A stretch of 64,000 bases of DNA from Candidatus Competibacteraceae bacterium (GCA_014879445.1 JACSSC010000039.1:62001-126000), one strand, 5' to 3'. Positions 43,350 through 53,242 are shown, counted from the stretch's first letter. The notes: generated by a model from the letters alone, not told the origin. Program-made: numbers and translations.

Positions 43350-43470
43350 TGGGCGCCCGCCCCGCACTTGCAGCTGCGGGTCGCCGGGCTATCCAGGGCT
43401 TCGCTTTGCTACGGTGCTACGCACCGCTGCCTGTAGGCAGCGCCCTTCCTATCCCTGCCGCTAAACAGCC
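43350..43470. repeat. GC-rich palindromic intergenic element A
   Basis: This is a sharply GC-rich island in an AT-rich gap of about 440 bases (43205-43647). It contains nested hairpins: the palindrome GGGCGCCC at 43351-43358, CCGCA/TGCGG at 43362-43379, CGGTGC/GCACCG at 43412-43426 and GCTGCC/GGCAGC at 43426-43441. The phrases GGGCTATCC and CCTATCCCT resemble a repeat I have seen between genes in several Bacteroidota genomes. No protein is encoded with any confidence. The rest of the gap (43471-43647) shows nothing I can name. Confidence 0.6.
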
Positions 43471-43647
43471 CACAGAGTTCCCACAACCTCCAACAGCCCA
43501 AAATTTCATTCGCAATCAATTTTTTTTAGCCCAAGCGCATCCACAAGAATTCGTCTTTCCGCCTCATAACATTTGCTCGAACTTATTGAGTTGAAAGAGG
43601 AATTGCAGGCAATAATGTTTGGGTGAATTAGCAAATCATGATAGATA

Positions 43648-44874
43648 TTAAAAAGGCCAAAGGATGCGGAGGTATAGTAGGGGGTTGAGCCATTGTGATT
43701 TGTTGGCTGGTTCTTCTATCATTTGTCGCAGTAGGTCTTTGAAGGCGGGGCTTCGGTTGGCTTTTTGTACCACCCTATCGAAGAGGCGTGGGTATTGGAG
43801 TAGTTGTTGGAGGCGATAGCTGGTTTTCATTTCGGAGCCGATGGCTTGATGTAGGAGATGGTTGTAGGCATGCAGGTGAAGCATGGGGTTGGGTGAATGT
43901 AAAGCATGTATGATTGATTGAGCGGCGATTCGGCCGGAGGTCATGGCATATCCTATACCTTCGCCGGTGAAGGGGTCGATGCAAGCGGCGGCATCGCCGG
44001 TGAGCAAGATGGGGCCATGCACCAATGGGCGACGGAGAGAACCGAGTGGCAAAGGGAATCCGCGAGGAGGTTCGAGGGCTGAGGCATATTTGAAGCGTGG
44101 AGAGAGGTGAGGGTGATGGTGGATGATATGTTGGAAGAGGTGGCGCAGGGATATTTTTTTTTGAATCACCACATCAGATCGCATGCCCATACCAACATTT
44201 GCTAATCCGTTGGGGAGCGGAAAAATCCATACATATCCGGGGAGGGTTTCGGGCAGAAAATGAAGTTCGATGAGGGTGGGTGATGGGAGCCCTGTTACGC
44301 CTGTAAAATATTGTCTGACACCTGCGCTAAGGTGAGGGTGTTGATGTTGGATACCGCAGTGTCGGGCGATGATAGATTGAGCGCCATCGGCAGCGATGAT
44401 GAAGCGTGAAGAGAAATGCCCCTGAGAGGTTTGAAGAGTTACATGCTGTTTTGAGGTATTGATGGATTGGACGGTACACTGGGAGATGGTTTGGATGTGA
44501 GGGTGATTGGATGCGAGGTTGAAAAGAAACTGGTCGAAGTGGATACGGGGGAAAAGGTATCCGGGTGCTGAGAGGCCGGGTCGTACTTTGCGCAGGATGA
44601 TATCGAGAGTATGCAGGTTGGGTGATACGAATCGGATGCCTGAGGTAGCGATTTTGGGTTCGGCTTGCATGAATGCTTGCATAACTTGTGGGCCAAGTTT
44701 ATGCAGTTCGTATCCGACAGTACCGCTAAGGGCATCGCCACATATTTTGTCGCGTGGGAAAGTGGCTTTATCCATGAGGCATACCCTTAGTCCACTGTTT
44801 TGCAGGTGCAGTGCGGCGGTGCTTCCGGCGGGTCCGGCGCCAACGATAACGACATCGAATTGTGGATGAGACAT
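43648..44874 (-). CDS. Geranylgeranyl reductase family FAD-dependent oxidoreductase
   Basis: This 408-residue flavoprotein starts right at the FAD-binding fold: FDVVIVGAGPAGSTAALHLQNSG at residues about 6-28, followed by DKATFPRDKICGDALSG. A second FAD motif, PILLTGDAAACIDPFTGEGIGYAM, lies near residue 280. This is the geranylgeranyl reductase/FixC-like group, which reduces isoprenoid chains or hydroxylates quinone-like compounds. The ATG at 44874 is chosen because the in-frame extension to 45069 runs through a GC-rich repeat and adds about 65 unstructured residues. A weak box TACTTTCG (44915-44908, minus strand) could be its promoter. Repeat elements flank the gene on both sides. The substrate is unknown. 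Confidence 0.85.
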   Translation of the reverse strand: MSHPQFDVVIVGAGPAGSTAALHLQNSGLRVCLMDKATFPRDKICGDALSGTVGYELHKLGPQVMQAFMQAEPKIATSGIRFVSPNLHTLDIILRKVRPGLSAPGYLFPRIHFDQFLFNLASNHPHIQTISQCTVQSINTSKQHVTLQTSQGHFSSRFIIAADGAQSIIARHCGIQHQHPHLSAGVRQYFTGVTGLPSPTLIELHFLPETLPGYVWIFPLPNGLANVGMGMRSDVVIQKKISLRHLFQHIIHHHPHLSPRFKYASALEPPRGFPLPLGSLRRPLVHGPILLTGDAAACIDPFTGEGIGYAMTSGRIAAQSIIHALHSPNPMLHLHAYNHLLHQAIGSEMKTSYRLQQLLQYPRLFDRVVQKANRSPAFKDLLRQMIEEPANKSQWLNPLLYLRILWPF

Positions 44875-44916
44875 ATGGGGCGAACATACGTTTTTTTTGT
44901 TGAACGACGAAAGTAT

Positions 44917-45062
44917 GCGGCCGCGATTGCAGCGAAAAGCCCGGAATGCCGGTGGCCTGTCAGCGTAGGCGTGGCAGGGGCTGATGGAGGAAGCCCCCTG
45001 CCACGGCATTACGATGCGGATGCCGGCATGAGGACTTGTAGCGGAAAGCGCGAAATGCCGCC
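44917..45062. repeat. GC-rich palindromic intergenic element B
   Basis: This is a second GC-rich island, in the 319-base gap before ddl. Its centre is a long hairpin: GTGGCAGGGGCT at 44971-44982 pairs with AGCCCCCTGCCAC at 44992-45004, with one bulge. Around it, GCCGGT/GCCGGC and GGAATGCCGG/GAAATGCCGC segments repeat and partly complement each other. AGCGAAAAGCCCGGAATG and AGCGGAAAGCGCGAAATG look like two copies of one unit. It resembles repeats often seen between Bacteroidota genes. It differs in sequence from element A. The rest of the gap holds the ddl promoter box. Confidence 0.55.
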
Positions 45063-45158
45063 CAAGCATAAAAAATACATTGGGTGGGGGAGGGGGTTAT
45101 TAACACTCGTTTATGAATACTGTGTGTGGGTGTATGAAAAATGATGTTGCTAAAGCTG

Positions 45159-45166
45159 TACATTTG
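45159..45166 (+). promoter_or_regulatory. -7 promoter box for ddl
   Basis: TACATTTG matches TAnnTTTG and lies 27 bases before the ddl ATG. Confidence 0.55.
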
Positions 45167-45193
45167 ATTTCGTAAAAGAAAAAAAATCGTTGT

Positions 45194-46171
45194 ATGATAC
45201 AAGTTGCTGTGGTATGTGGTGGATACTCGGGAGAGTATGATATTTCGCTAAAAAGTGCGGATTGCGTGATGGCTGAGTTGCGCAAAAAGAGGTATGCCTG
45301 TTACAAGATAGTGATAGGTCGAGATGGATGGATGCTGTGGGAGGGGAAGAAAAAGTATGAGGTGAACCGTCATGATTTTAGTGTGCAGAGGGGTAAAGAC
45401 AAATTGACGTTTGATGTGGTGTATAACATTGTGCATGGCACGCCGGGAGAAGATGGCAAATTGCAGGGATACTGGGATATGTTGGGATTGCCTTACACAT
45501 CGCCCGGAGTGATGGTGAGTGCGTTGACGATGAATAAATATATAACGAAGCTGGTGTGTAAATCGAAGGGTATGAAAGTGGCAAAGGGAGTGTTACTGAA
45601 GGATACGGATAAGGTGGTGAATGTGGACAAGCTGGCAGAGAAGTTGAATTTTCCATTTTTTGTGAAACCCAATCATGGAGGGAGCAGTGTAGCAACGGTG
45701 AAGTGCTATAGCAAAGAGGAGGCGGTGGCAGCGATAGAAGCGGCATTTGGGCATGATAGGGAGGTGATTGTGGAGCAGTATGTGAAAGGTAGGGAGTTGA
45801 CCTGCGGGGTGTATAAAGACGAAAAGGGCGAAGTGCAGGCATTGCCTGTAACGGAGATTGTACCACATAATGATTTTTTTGATTATGAGGCCAAATACGA
45901 GGGCAAGTCGGATGAAATTACACCGGCGCGAATAGGGAAAAAGTGGTACAAAAAAACGCAGGAATCTGCCTGTAAAATATATGAGTTGCTACACATAGAC
46001 GGGTTGGTTCGGATTGACTTTATATTGCGGGCTGATGATTTGTATTTTATGGAGGTGAATACGATACCCGGGTTTTCGAAAGCCAGCATAGTGCCACAGC
46101 AGATACGAGCTGCCGGCAAGAAAGAATCGGACATACTGGATATGCTGATAAGGCAGGCCCTTCAGGGATAA
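45194..46171 (+). CDS. ddl: D-alanine--D-alanine ligase
   Basis: This ATP-grasp enzyme joins two D-Ala for peptidoglycan precursors in the cytosol. At 325 residues it has the normal length. Visible motifs are VVCGGYSGEYDISLKSA at the N-terminus (HP-type Glu loop), VYNIVHGTPGEDGKLQGYWDMLGLPYTSPGV near residue 80, cited by its key residues HGxxGEDG, and PFFVKPNHGGSSVATVKC near 155. Near 270 is RIDFILRADDLYFMEVNTIPGFS, the metal-binding Asp/Glu/Asn set. cysQ follows after 8 bases. A promoter box supports the start. Confidence 0.93.
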   Translation: MIQVAVVCGGYSGEYDISLKSADCVMAELRKKRYACYKIVIGRDGWMLWEGKKKYEVNRHDFSVQRGKDKLTFDVVYNIVHGTPGEDGKLQGYWDMLGLPYTSPGVMVSALTMNKYITKLVCKSKGMKVAKGVLLKDTDKVVNVDKLAEKLNFPFFVKPNHGGSSVATVKCYSKEEAVAAIEAAFGHDREVIVEQYVKGRELTCGVYKDEKGEVQALPVTEIVPHNDFFDYEAKYEGKSDEITPARIGKKWYKKTQESACKIYELLHIDGLVRIDFILRADDLYFMEVNTIPGFSKASIVPQQIRAAGKKESDILDMLIRQALQG

Positions 46172-46179
46172 GATGTGCG

Positions 46180-47025
46180 ATGTATAAAAAGCATGAATAT
46201 GTGGAGGAGGCATGGAATGCAGCGATTGGCGCGTCGGCCTTGATTATGCGTTATGTGAAATCGGGATTTGATGTGAAGATGAAGGCCGATGGATCGCCTG
46301 TAACGCAGGCCGACATGGAGTCGGGGCGTATGATATCGGATTGGCTTAAGGCAAGCGGCATGATGGTGCTATCGGAAGAAGAGGAGCCGGAGGGGTATGA
46401 GCGGCGTAGAAGTGAGGAATGGATATGGATTGTGGACCCGCTAGACGGAACAAAAGAATTTGCCCGTGGGGGTACAGATTATACGGTAAATATTGGGTTG
46501 GTGTATGGTCAGCGTCCGGTGATGGGTGTGATTGTGTCGCCGGCAACGAATGAGGGCTGGTGGGGCTGCGAAGGCATGGGAGCTTGGTTTGTGCAAGCAG
46601 TGCAGGAGGTAGATTCGATGGCATCGTTACAAAAGATGAGCAGGGCAATCATTCCGACAGCAGAGGTGGGTGATGCATTGCGGATAACAGGCACGCGGTC
46701 GCATCAGACAGAAGAGACGCTGCGCTTGTATGAGATAGTGCGCAGGCATTATCCGCAGTCGCAATTTGGCAGTATGGGAAGTTCGCTCAAGTTTTGTGAA
46801 GTAGCATCAGGTAATGCCGATGTATATATACGCACATCAGGCATACATGAGTGGGATACGGCAGCAGGCGACGCCATAGTGCGTGCAAGCGGAGGCGCGG
46901 TGGTTTCGTTGTCAGACGGGCTACCGTTGTTGTATAACAAGGAATGTTTGCGTCAACCTTCGTTTGTGGCAGCCGGGCTGTCAACTTACGAAAAATTGTC
47001 GGCGCTGTGGCCTGAACTGAAGTGA
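46180..47025 (+). CDS. cysQ: 3'(2'),5'-bisphosphate nucleotidase CysQ
   Basis: CysQ removes the 3'-phosphate of PAP/PAPS-type nucleotides in sulfate assimilation. The fold is that of inositol monophosphatases. This 281-residue protein has the metal-site motifs DGSPVTQADMESGRM (about residue 38), VLSEEEEPEGY (Glu, about 68) and WIVDPLDGTKEFARGGTDYTVNIG (about 87-110), the DPLDGT signature. The C-terminal HEWDTAAGDAIVRASGG (about 223) completes the site. It begins 8 bases after ddl and is probably co-transcribed. Inositol phosphatase activity cannot be excluded, but KEF after DGT favours CysQ. Confidence 0.9.
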   Translation: MYKKHEYVEEAWNAAIGASALIMRYVKSGFDVKMKADGSPVTQADMESGRMISDWLKASGMMVLSEEEEPEGYERRRSEEWIWIVDPLDGTKEFARGGTDYTVNIGLVYGQRPVMGVIVSPATNEGWWGCEGMGAWFVQAVQEVDSMASLQKMSRAIIPTAEVGDALRITGTRSHQTEETLRLYEIVRRHYPQSQFGSMGSSLKFCEVASGNADVYIRTSGIHEWDTAAGDAIVRASGGAVVSLSDGLPLLYNKECLRQPSFVAAGLSTYEKLSALWPELK

Positions 47026-47119
47026 AGCAATGGGCAGTTGGCGAATAAAAAAATCAAAGAGATATTGAGAAGTTGGAGGGATTTGTTAAACTTGTACGCA
47101 ATATGAAAAGTAAGCGTAG

Positions 47120-47905
47120 ATGAAAGATTTGATATTATTTCCGATTCGGTTGATATATACCCTCTATTTCGTGATTTTGTATTTTTTGGGTTTGACATTG
47201 AGTTTTAGTGGCACATTATTGCTAACGATGATGATGGGGAAGAAGGCGCATATGCCGATATATCGTTTTTATAAGGCGTGGATGGCTGTATTTTTTACGA
47301 TTTCGGGCGTTAGGATGAAGGTGTATGGAAAGGAGATACGCGATGCGTGCCCGCCGTGTATTGTAGTAAGCAATCACTCCACCAACATTGATTTGATAAC
47401 GGCGCCACGCATGTTGCCATTGGGAGCAAAGCCCTTAGCCAAGGCAGAAATATTAAAAATGCCGATACTTGGATATCAGTTTAGGGTGATGTCGGTAACG
47501 GTTGATCGCAAGAGTAAGGAGAGTAGAGAGCGGAGCATGAAGAAGCTACGCGATACCTTGGAGACGGGTATTCATATATTTATTTATCCGGAAGGGACTC
47601 GAAATCGGACATCGGCGCCGCTTAAAGAGTTTTATGATGGGGCATTTCGTATAGCCATTGAAACGCAAAAGCCGATATTGCCGGCAGTAACGGTGAATTC
47701 GCGATATATTTGGCCGATGGGTCGCTGGTATGTGAATCCTGGCATGGTGAAAGGCATATATTTGCCGGCCATAGACACTCGTGGTATGACGGAGGCCGAT
47801 GTGCCTGCCTTGAAGCAGCGTGTGTATGATCTTATGGATGCGTGCATACGCGAACACGATGTGTTATTCTCCGGTCGCCGTTTGGGGGAAAACCCAGACA
47901 AATGA
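47120..47905 (+). CDS. plsC: 1-acyl-glycerol-3-phosphate acyltransferase (PlsC family)
   Basis: This 261-residue membrane-associated enzyme adds the second acyl chain to lysophosphatidate. An N-terminal hydrophobic region (LIYTLYFVILYFLGLTLSFSG) anchors it. The acyltransferase motifs are VVSNHSTNIDLITAPRM (NHxxxxD, catalytic His, about residue 84) and FIYPEGTRNRTSAPLKEFYDGAF (EGTR, about 156), with KPILPAVTVNS following as the last block. It starts 94 bases after cysQ. TTAAACTTGTA upstream is only a weak promoter match. Other PlsC-like acyltransferases share these motifs, so the exact acceptor is inferred. Confidence 0.88.
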   Translation: MKDLILFPIRLIYTLYFVILYFLGLTLSFSGTLLLTMMMGKKAHMPIYRFYKAWMAVFFTISGVRMKVYGKEIRDACPPCIVVSNHSTNIDLITAPRMLPLGAKPLAKAEILKMPILGYQFRVMSVTVDRKSKESRERSMKKLRDTLETGIHIFIYPEGTRNRTSAPLKEFYDGAFRIAIETQKPILPAVTVNSRYIWPMGRWYVNPGMVKGIYLPAIDTRGMTEADVPALKQRVYDLMDACIREHDVLFSGRRLGENPDK

Positions 47906-48051
47906 AATGAATTGACTATCTTTACCCTCAAATTTTTGATACAATAAAGAGTAAATTCCGGATTATGAATTTTTTTTTTGGGAGTGATATACTAAAATCA
48001 GGAAAAAGGAGTTTATACGCCGAACCAGGTTTGATAAATGTGTTGAAAGAC

Positions 48052-51000
48052 ATGCCGCGAAGATTGATTTTATGGATTGTATGTGTTGTGATTGGCTCGT
48101 TACAGCTTGTGGCACAGTCGCAACGCGAAGTTTCGTTTGAGATATTTTGGCAAACACCCCAATATCAGCACAGCGAGTTGGGGAATAGAATGGCATTGCA
48201 TGCGCCACATCTTTCGATAGATGAACAGGGTAGGCCTGTTTACATGATTGAGTTGGGGGTGGGTTATCCGGTAAAGCAGGTGCAATGGAGAAATATACAA
48301 ACGATGGTATTGCCTGAGAGTTGGCTGCCTGCGTTGGAAATGGTAGTGATGTGGCCTGATGCTTTTTCGTTGGAGCCGGTGCGCTACGAGATACGCAGAG
48401 AAGAGTTCAATGGGCTGTTGGTGTATCCGTTGCGCAAACAGGCAAATGGTGAGATTGAAATTTTGATTTCCGGAACGGTAGAAATTATATATGCTGATAA
48501 ACCTATTATTTCCGGCGAATCGGTTGCCGAAAAGTCAACATCTCAGTCGGTACTTTCGTCGGGCAGTTGGCAAAAATTGGGAGTTGCACAAGATGGGGTT
48601 TACAGGGTAACATACGAAAGCATGTTGTCGAGTGGATTGTTGTCGGGGCCAGTGGCATCTGCATCGGTTAAGTTATATGGCAATGGAGGCCGGATGTTGC
48701 CTGAGCCGAATGCACAGTTTCGTTACGATGATCTTTTTGAAAATGCCATTCAGGTGGAGGATGGAGGCGACAATCAATTTGGTCCGGGTGATTATTTTCT
48801 TTTTTATGGGCAGTCGCCACACCGTTGGAGCAGAGACCTGACCGACGGCAAATATAAATATACCCATCATCTGTATGCCGATACAGCATGTTATTTTCTT
48901 ACGGTGCAGGGTTCTGGAGGCAAACGCATCTCGTTGAAGAATGAAGAGCCCGGTATAGCGACATACAGCACAACCTCATCAGATGGTTTTTTTGTGATAA
49001 ATCAGGAGCGCACCAATTTGATAAAATCAGGTCGCGCTTGGTTTGGCGATTATTTTAATTTCACGACCTCATTTACTTACAATTTGTCGTTACCCGGTGC
49101 TATCAATGGCAGTTTGGCATCGGTCAAAACCCAGCTGGCATCGCGTTGTGTATCCTGTGGTACCAATATGCTGGTTAAATATAACGGGGTTTCGGCATAT
49201 TCCTTTTCTATTACGGCTGTGGGGTCATCTTACAATGCTCCGTACGCCAATTATGGTAGCAGTTCAGGGAATATAACATTGAGTGGTTCACAGCATACGG
49301 TTGAAATTATCAGGCAATCGGGGCAGGAGGTATGGTTTGATTTTTTGGAGGTGAATTATCGAAAAAGCATTCAGATTTCGTCGGGTCAATTGGATTTTCG
49401 CGATTCTACTACCATAGGAAAGGGATTGGTAAGCTATAATGTACAGTCGCCATCGGGCTCAACGATATGGGATGTAACGCATCCGCTTGAGCCAATGCGT
49501 CAGCAGGCCACGTATGGAGGAAGTGGTTATACATTTCAGGTTACGGCAGATACCCTTCGAGAATATATTGTTTTTGCTCAGGGCGCTTATTATTCACCAA
49601 CATTTTTGGGTGCAGTAACCAATCAAAATCTACATGGATTGACAAGCGAGTCGTTGGCGCCCGACCTGATTATCGTTACACATCCGCTGTTTCAGGCACA
49701 AGCACTACAGCTGGCCGAATGGCATATAGTGCAAGACGGGATGAAAGTGCATACGGTGTCGGTAGATCAGATATACAATGAGTATTCATCCGGTATGCAA
49801 GATATTACGGCCATTCGCGATTATGTGAAGATGTATATGGACAACCATGCACCCGGTACAGGTCCTCGATATCTGCTTTTATTTGGCGATGGCTCATTCG
49901 ATTACAAAACCTATCTGAATCGTACGCAAAACAACACGAATTTTGTGCCCTGTTTTCAATCAACCGAATCATTTGATCGTGGGGGGCAATCATATACATC
50001 CGACGATTTTTTTGGATTGCTTGGTAATAATGAGGGTATAACCGGTAAAATTCAACTGAGTTTAACGAATACCATAGATATTGGAATAGGCCGGATACCT
50101 GTACGCACGGCTACCGAAGCACAAGGAGTAGTGGATAAGATTATTCACTATGATTCGAATAAAGCGTGTTATCGCGATTGGCGTAATGTGGTTACACTGA
50201 TTGCAGATGATATGGAGGCCGGATGGGAAGCCGCATTTTTCTCCAACAGTCAGGCCATCGCCTCTCAAATGCAAAATAATTTTCCGGTATGGAATATAGA
50301 TAAACTATACCTTGATGCCTTTCAACAGGTTACCAATGCCGGTCAGCGATATCCTGAAGCCGAGCGTTATTTAGCCAACCGGATTCACAATGGCACATTG
50401 CTGATTAATTATATTGGACATGGCGGAGAGGCCGGACTTACCAGCGAACGCTTGTTGGGAATAAATGATGTGAATGAATGGGACAATTTCAACAAATTAC
50501 CTGCATTTACTACGGCAACCTGCACCTTTACCCGATTTGATAATCCCGAATATCTTTCGGCGGGCGAATTGATACTGTTGCGACCCGACGGTGGTGGTAT
50601 TGCGCTTTTTTCAACCGTTCGCGCCATTTCGGTAGTGCCCAATTTCAATTATAAATTTTTTCAGGCCGCCTTCAGCTCTATGTCGGATGGCAGCATGCCA
50701 CGCATGGGCGATGTGATACGTATGGCCAAACAACCGACCAATGATTGGGGCGAACAAAACATCTTGCTGTTTGGCGACCCTGCATTGGCCTTGGCTTATC
50801 CTCGATTTAGGGTGATTACCGATGAAATCAATGGATTGGCTACCGATACAGGTGTTGGCGCGCCGGCAACAGATACGCTAAGTGCTTCTCAAATGGTTGT
50901 TATCAAAGGTCATATTGAAGATACAGATGGAAATTTGATGACGGATTTTAATGGTGTGCTATATACAACCGTTTTTGACAAACCCTCCCAATTGGTAACT

Positions 51001-51903
51001 TTAGCTAATGATCCACAGGCCCAATCCTATAATTTTACTTTACAAAAAAACACTCTGTTTAGAGGAAAATCATCCGTTAAGGACGGAGAATTTACGGTTA
51101 GTTTTAAAGTGCCATTAGATATTAATTATATGACAGGCACCGGAAAGATTAGCTATTATGCCCAAAATGAAATATTTGATGCGCAGGGGTATTACAACAA
51201 CTTTATAGTAGGCGGAGCCGAAGAAAATTGTGATGATGATACCCAGGGACCTCAATTACAAATCTTTATGAATGATACCCTTTTTGTGAATGGGGGTATT
51301 TGTCATGCCAATCCTGATCTGTTGATTTTGATGCACGACGAAAGTGGAATGAATATGACAGGCAACGGCATCGGGCACGATATGATGGCATACATTGATG
51401 GAGATTTGAGCAAAGCCCACCGGCTGAACGATTTTTATGAAGCCAACCTGGATGATTTTACACGAGGTGTGATACGTTATCCGCTTACCGGGTTAAGTGC
51501 AGGTTATCATTATGTAGTGGTACAAATTTGGGACGGATGTAATAATTTTTCGTTTGACACCTTGCATTTTGCTGTTACCAATAGCGATCCAGCATTGATT
51601 AATGTCATGGCATATCCCAATCCATTTACCACGCAAACCACTATATCTTTTGAGCATAATCAAGCGGGGAGTGCAGTATCTTTTGATATTTTAATAACCG
51701 ATTTGTCGGGCAGATTGGTGAAGCGATGGCAGATAGATGAAGTGCCCGACGGTTTTCGTCAGATCAATGTAACCTGGGATGGTACGGGTGTGCATGGACC
51801 GAGCCGTGCTGCCGGCATGTATGTTTGCAAAGTGTATATGACTACCTCTCAAGGAACCGTGTTGACAGGTAGTTGTAAAATAATATTAATCAGAGATAAA
51901 TAA
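48052..51903 (+). CDS. porU: Type IX secretion system sortase PorU
   Basis: PorU is the outer-membrane-associated C25-type cysteine peptidase that removes the C-terminal signal of T9SS cargo and attaches it to lipopolysaccharide. This 1283-residue protein has a signal peptide from ATG 48052 (MPRRLILWIVCVVIGSLQLVAQ). The C25 domain spans about 530-900, with LIVTHPLFQAQALQLAEWH at its start, the catalytic His in INYIGHGGEAGLTSE near residue 788 and the Cys in TATCTFTRFDNPEYLSAGE near 822. The C-terminus has its own T9SS-like domain (MAYPNPFTTQTTISF), as known for PorU. An in-frame start at 47965 would add 29 residues before the signal peptide. porV follows. Confidence 0.93.
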   Translation: MPRRLILWIVCVVIGSLQLVAQSQREVSFEIFWQTPQYQHSELGNRMALHAPHLSIDEQGRPVYMIELGVGYPVKQVQWRNIQTMVLPESWLPALEMVVMWPDAFSLEPVRYEIRREEFNGLLVYPLRKQANGEIEILISGTVEIIYADKPIISGESVAEKSTSQSVLSSGSWQKLGVAQDGVYRVTYESMLSSGLLSGPVASASVKLYGNGGRMLPEPNAQFRYDDLFENAIQVEDGGDNQFGPGDYFLFYGQSPHRWSRDLTDGKYKYTHHLYADTACYFLTVQGSGGKRISLKNEEPGIATYSTTSSDGFFVINQERTNLIKSGRAWFGDYFNFTTSFTYNLSLPGAINGSLASVKTQLASRCVSCGTNMLVKYNGVSAYSFSITAVGSSYNAPYANYGSSSGNITLSGSQHTVEIIRQSGQEVWFDFLEVNYRKSIQISSGQLDFRDSTTIGKGLVSYNVQSPSGSTIWDVTHPLEPMRQQATYGGSGYTFQVTADTLREYIVFAQGAYYSPTFLGAVTNQNLHGLTSESLAPDLIIVTHPLFQAQALQLAEWHIVQDGMKVHTVSVDQIYNEYSSGMQDITAIRDYVKMYMDNHAPGTGPRYLLLFGDGSFDYKTYLNRTQNNTNFVPCFQSTESFDRGGQSYTSDDFFGLLGNNEGITGKIQLSLTNTIDIGIGRIPVRTATEAQGVVDKIIHYDSNKACYRDWRNVVTLIADDMEAGWEAAFFSNSQAIASQMQNNFPVWNIDKLYLDAFQQVTNAGQRYPEAERYLANRIHNGTLLINYIGHGGEAGLTSERLLGINDVNEWDNFNKLPAFTTATCTFTRFDNPEYLSAGELILLRPDGGGIALFSTVRAISVVPNFNYKFFQAAFSSMSDGSMPRMGDVIRMAKQPTNDWGEQNILLFGDPALALAYPRFRVITDEINGLATDTGVGAPATDTLSASQMVVIKGHIEDTDGNLMTDFNGVLYTTVFDKPSQLVTLANDPQAQSYNFTLQKNTLFRGKSSVKDGEFTVSFKVPLDINYMTGTGKISYYAQNEIFDAQGYYNNFIVGGAEENCDDDTQGPQLQIFMNDTLFVNGGICHANPDLLILMHDESGMNMTGNGIGHDMMAYIDGDLSKAHRLNDFYEANLDDFTRGVIRYPLTGLSAGYHYVVVQIWDGCNNFSFDTLHFAVTNSDPALINVMAYPNPFTTQTTISFEHNQAGSAVSFDILITDLSGRLVKRWQIDEVPDGFRQINVTWDGTGVHGPSRAAGMYVCKVYMTTSQGTVLTGSCKIILIRDK

Positions 51904-51943
51904 AACCAGATTCCATGAATACAATTAAATCAAGTGAGATTAC

Positions 51944-51951
51944 TATATTTG
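51944..51951 (+). promoter_or_regulatory. -7 promoter box for porV
   Basis: TATATTTG matches TAnnTTTG. It lies 25 bases before ATG 51969 and downstream of the in-frame ATG at 51915, so the longer form is unlikely to be made from this promoter. porV may also be read through from porU. Confidence 0.5.
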
Positions 51952-51968
51952 CCTTTCGAATGAATACT

Positions 51969-53240
51969 ATGTTTTTAAATAGAATACAAACCGGCTTGTT
52001 GCTAGCTCTAACATCAGGGCTGGCATTAGCACAACCCTCCGAGCAGGATTTATCAAATCTTGGAAGTCGAACCATCACGACAGCAGTACCTTTTTTGATG
52101 ATTTCGCCTGATGCCAAAGCAGGTGGTTATGCCGATCAGGGTGTATCTACCGAGCCGGATGCTAACTCCATGCACTGGAACGTGGGAAAATTGGCCTTGG
52201 CTGATAAAGACATGAGCATAGCGGTATCATACACACCTTGGTTGCGCCAATTGGTGCCGGATATCAACTTAGCTTATTTGGGTTTTTATAAAAAAATTGG
52301 CGGAAGAACATGCATAGGAGCATCCATTCGATATTTTTCGTTGGGAGATATCACTTTTACCGACAACAATGGGAATACCATCGGGCAATACAACCCCAAC
52401 GAGTTTGCCATTGATGCCGGTGCCTCTCTTAAACTCAGCGATCACTGGAGCGGAGGTATTGCTTTTCGCTTTATCTATTCCAACCTTACCTTAGGGCAAA
52501 ATGTGCAGGGTGCTGCTACCAATCCCGGATTGGCCGGTGCAGGTGATTTGGGTTTCTTTTATCAGAATCCCGACAAAAAACTGTTCAAACGCCCTGTTAC
52601 TTGGCGCTTCGGCTTTTCGATAACCAATATCGGTAATAAAATTAAATATTCAGAAACGCAACCCGATGGAGATTATATTCCGATTAATTTGCGATTTGGA
52701 ACCAGCAATACCTTGCAAATAGACAAATTCAATAAAATTACGATTTCGTTGGAGTTGTCTAAATTAATGGTGCCTTCTAATCCAGTATATGAGCGCGATT
52801 CGGTTACAAATAATGTGGTGTATGGCCCCGATGGCAAGCCGGTTATTTTGGCAGGCATGGATCCTAATCGTAATGTGATTGCCGGTATGTTCTCTTCTTT
52901 ATGGGATTCGCCAGCCGGATTTGAGGGCGAAATGTCGGAGTTTACGATTTCTTCTGGTGCCGAATATTGGTACAACAATTTGTTTCGTGCCGCTTTTGGC
53001 TTCTTTTACGAACCTAGAGTGAGTGGCAATCGTCAGTACTTTACTTTGGGCGCAGGTGTGCGTTACAAAATTTTTGGATTGGATTTTTCTTATCTAATCC
53101 CAACAGTGCAACGTAATCCGTTGGAGCATACCGTTCGATTTACGCTTTCATTCAACTTCAACAGCTTGAAGAAAAAGACATCCGACGGTGAATCAACACC
53201 CAAAAAAGGGAAAAACAAAGCGCCAATAAACGCAAACTAA
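51969..53240 (+). CDS. porV: Type IX secretion system outer-membrane protein PorV (LptO)
   Basis: PorV is a FadL-like outer-membrane beta-barrel that shuttles cargo from the translocon to PorU. This 423-residue protein has a signal peptide (GLLLALTSGLALAQ) followed by ITTAVPFLMISPDAKAGGYADQGVSTEPDANSMHWN, the conserved PorV N-terminus (key residues PFLxISPDAxxGxxGD-like). Barrel strands follow to the C-terminus (FGFFYEPRVSGNRQYFTLGAGVRYKI), then a Lys-rich tail. The adjacency to porU is the usual arrangement. ATG 51960 is an alternative start. Confidence 0.92.
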   Translation: MFLNRIQTGLLLALTSGLALAQPSEQDLSNLGSRTITTAVPFLMISPDAKAGGYADQGVSTEPDANSMHWNVGKLALADKDMSIAVSYTPWLRQLVPDINLAYLGFYKKIGGRTCIGASIRYFSLGDITFTDNNGNTIGQYNPNEFAIDAGASLKLSDHWSGGIAFRFIYSNLTLGQNVQGAATNPGLAGAGDLGFFYQNPDKKLFKRPVTWRFGFSITNIGNKIKYSETQPDGDYIPINLRFGTSNTLQIDKFNKITISLELSKLMVPSNPVYERDSVTNNVVYGPDGKPVILAGMDPNRNVIAGMFSSLWDSPAGFEGEMSEFTISSGAEYWYNNLFRAAFGFFYEPRVSGNRQYFTLGAGVRYKIFGLDFSYLIPTVQRNPLEHTVRFTLSFNFNSLKKKTSDGESTPKKGKNKAPINAN

Positions 53241-53242
53241 TA

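Noticed and set aside
44875..45069. Longer N-terminus for the geranylgeranyl-reductase-like protein
   Set aside because: The frame stays open only because it passes through GC-rich repeat B; FAD-fold homology begins right at the ATG at 44874.
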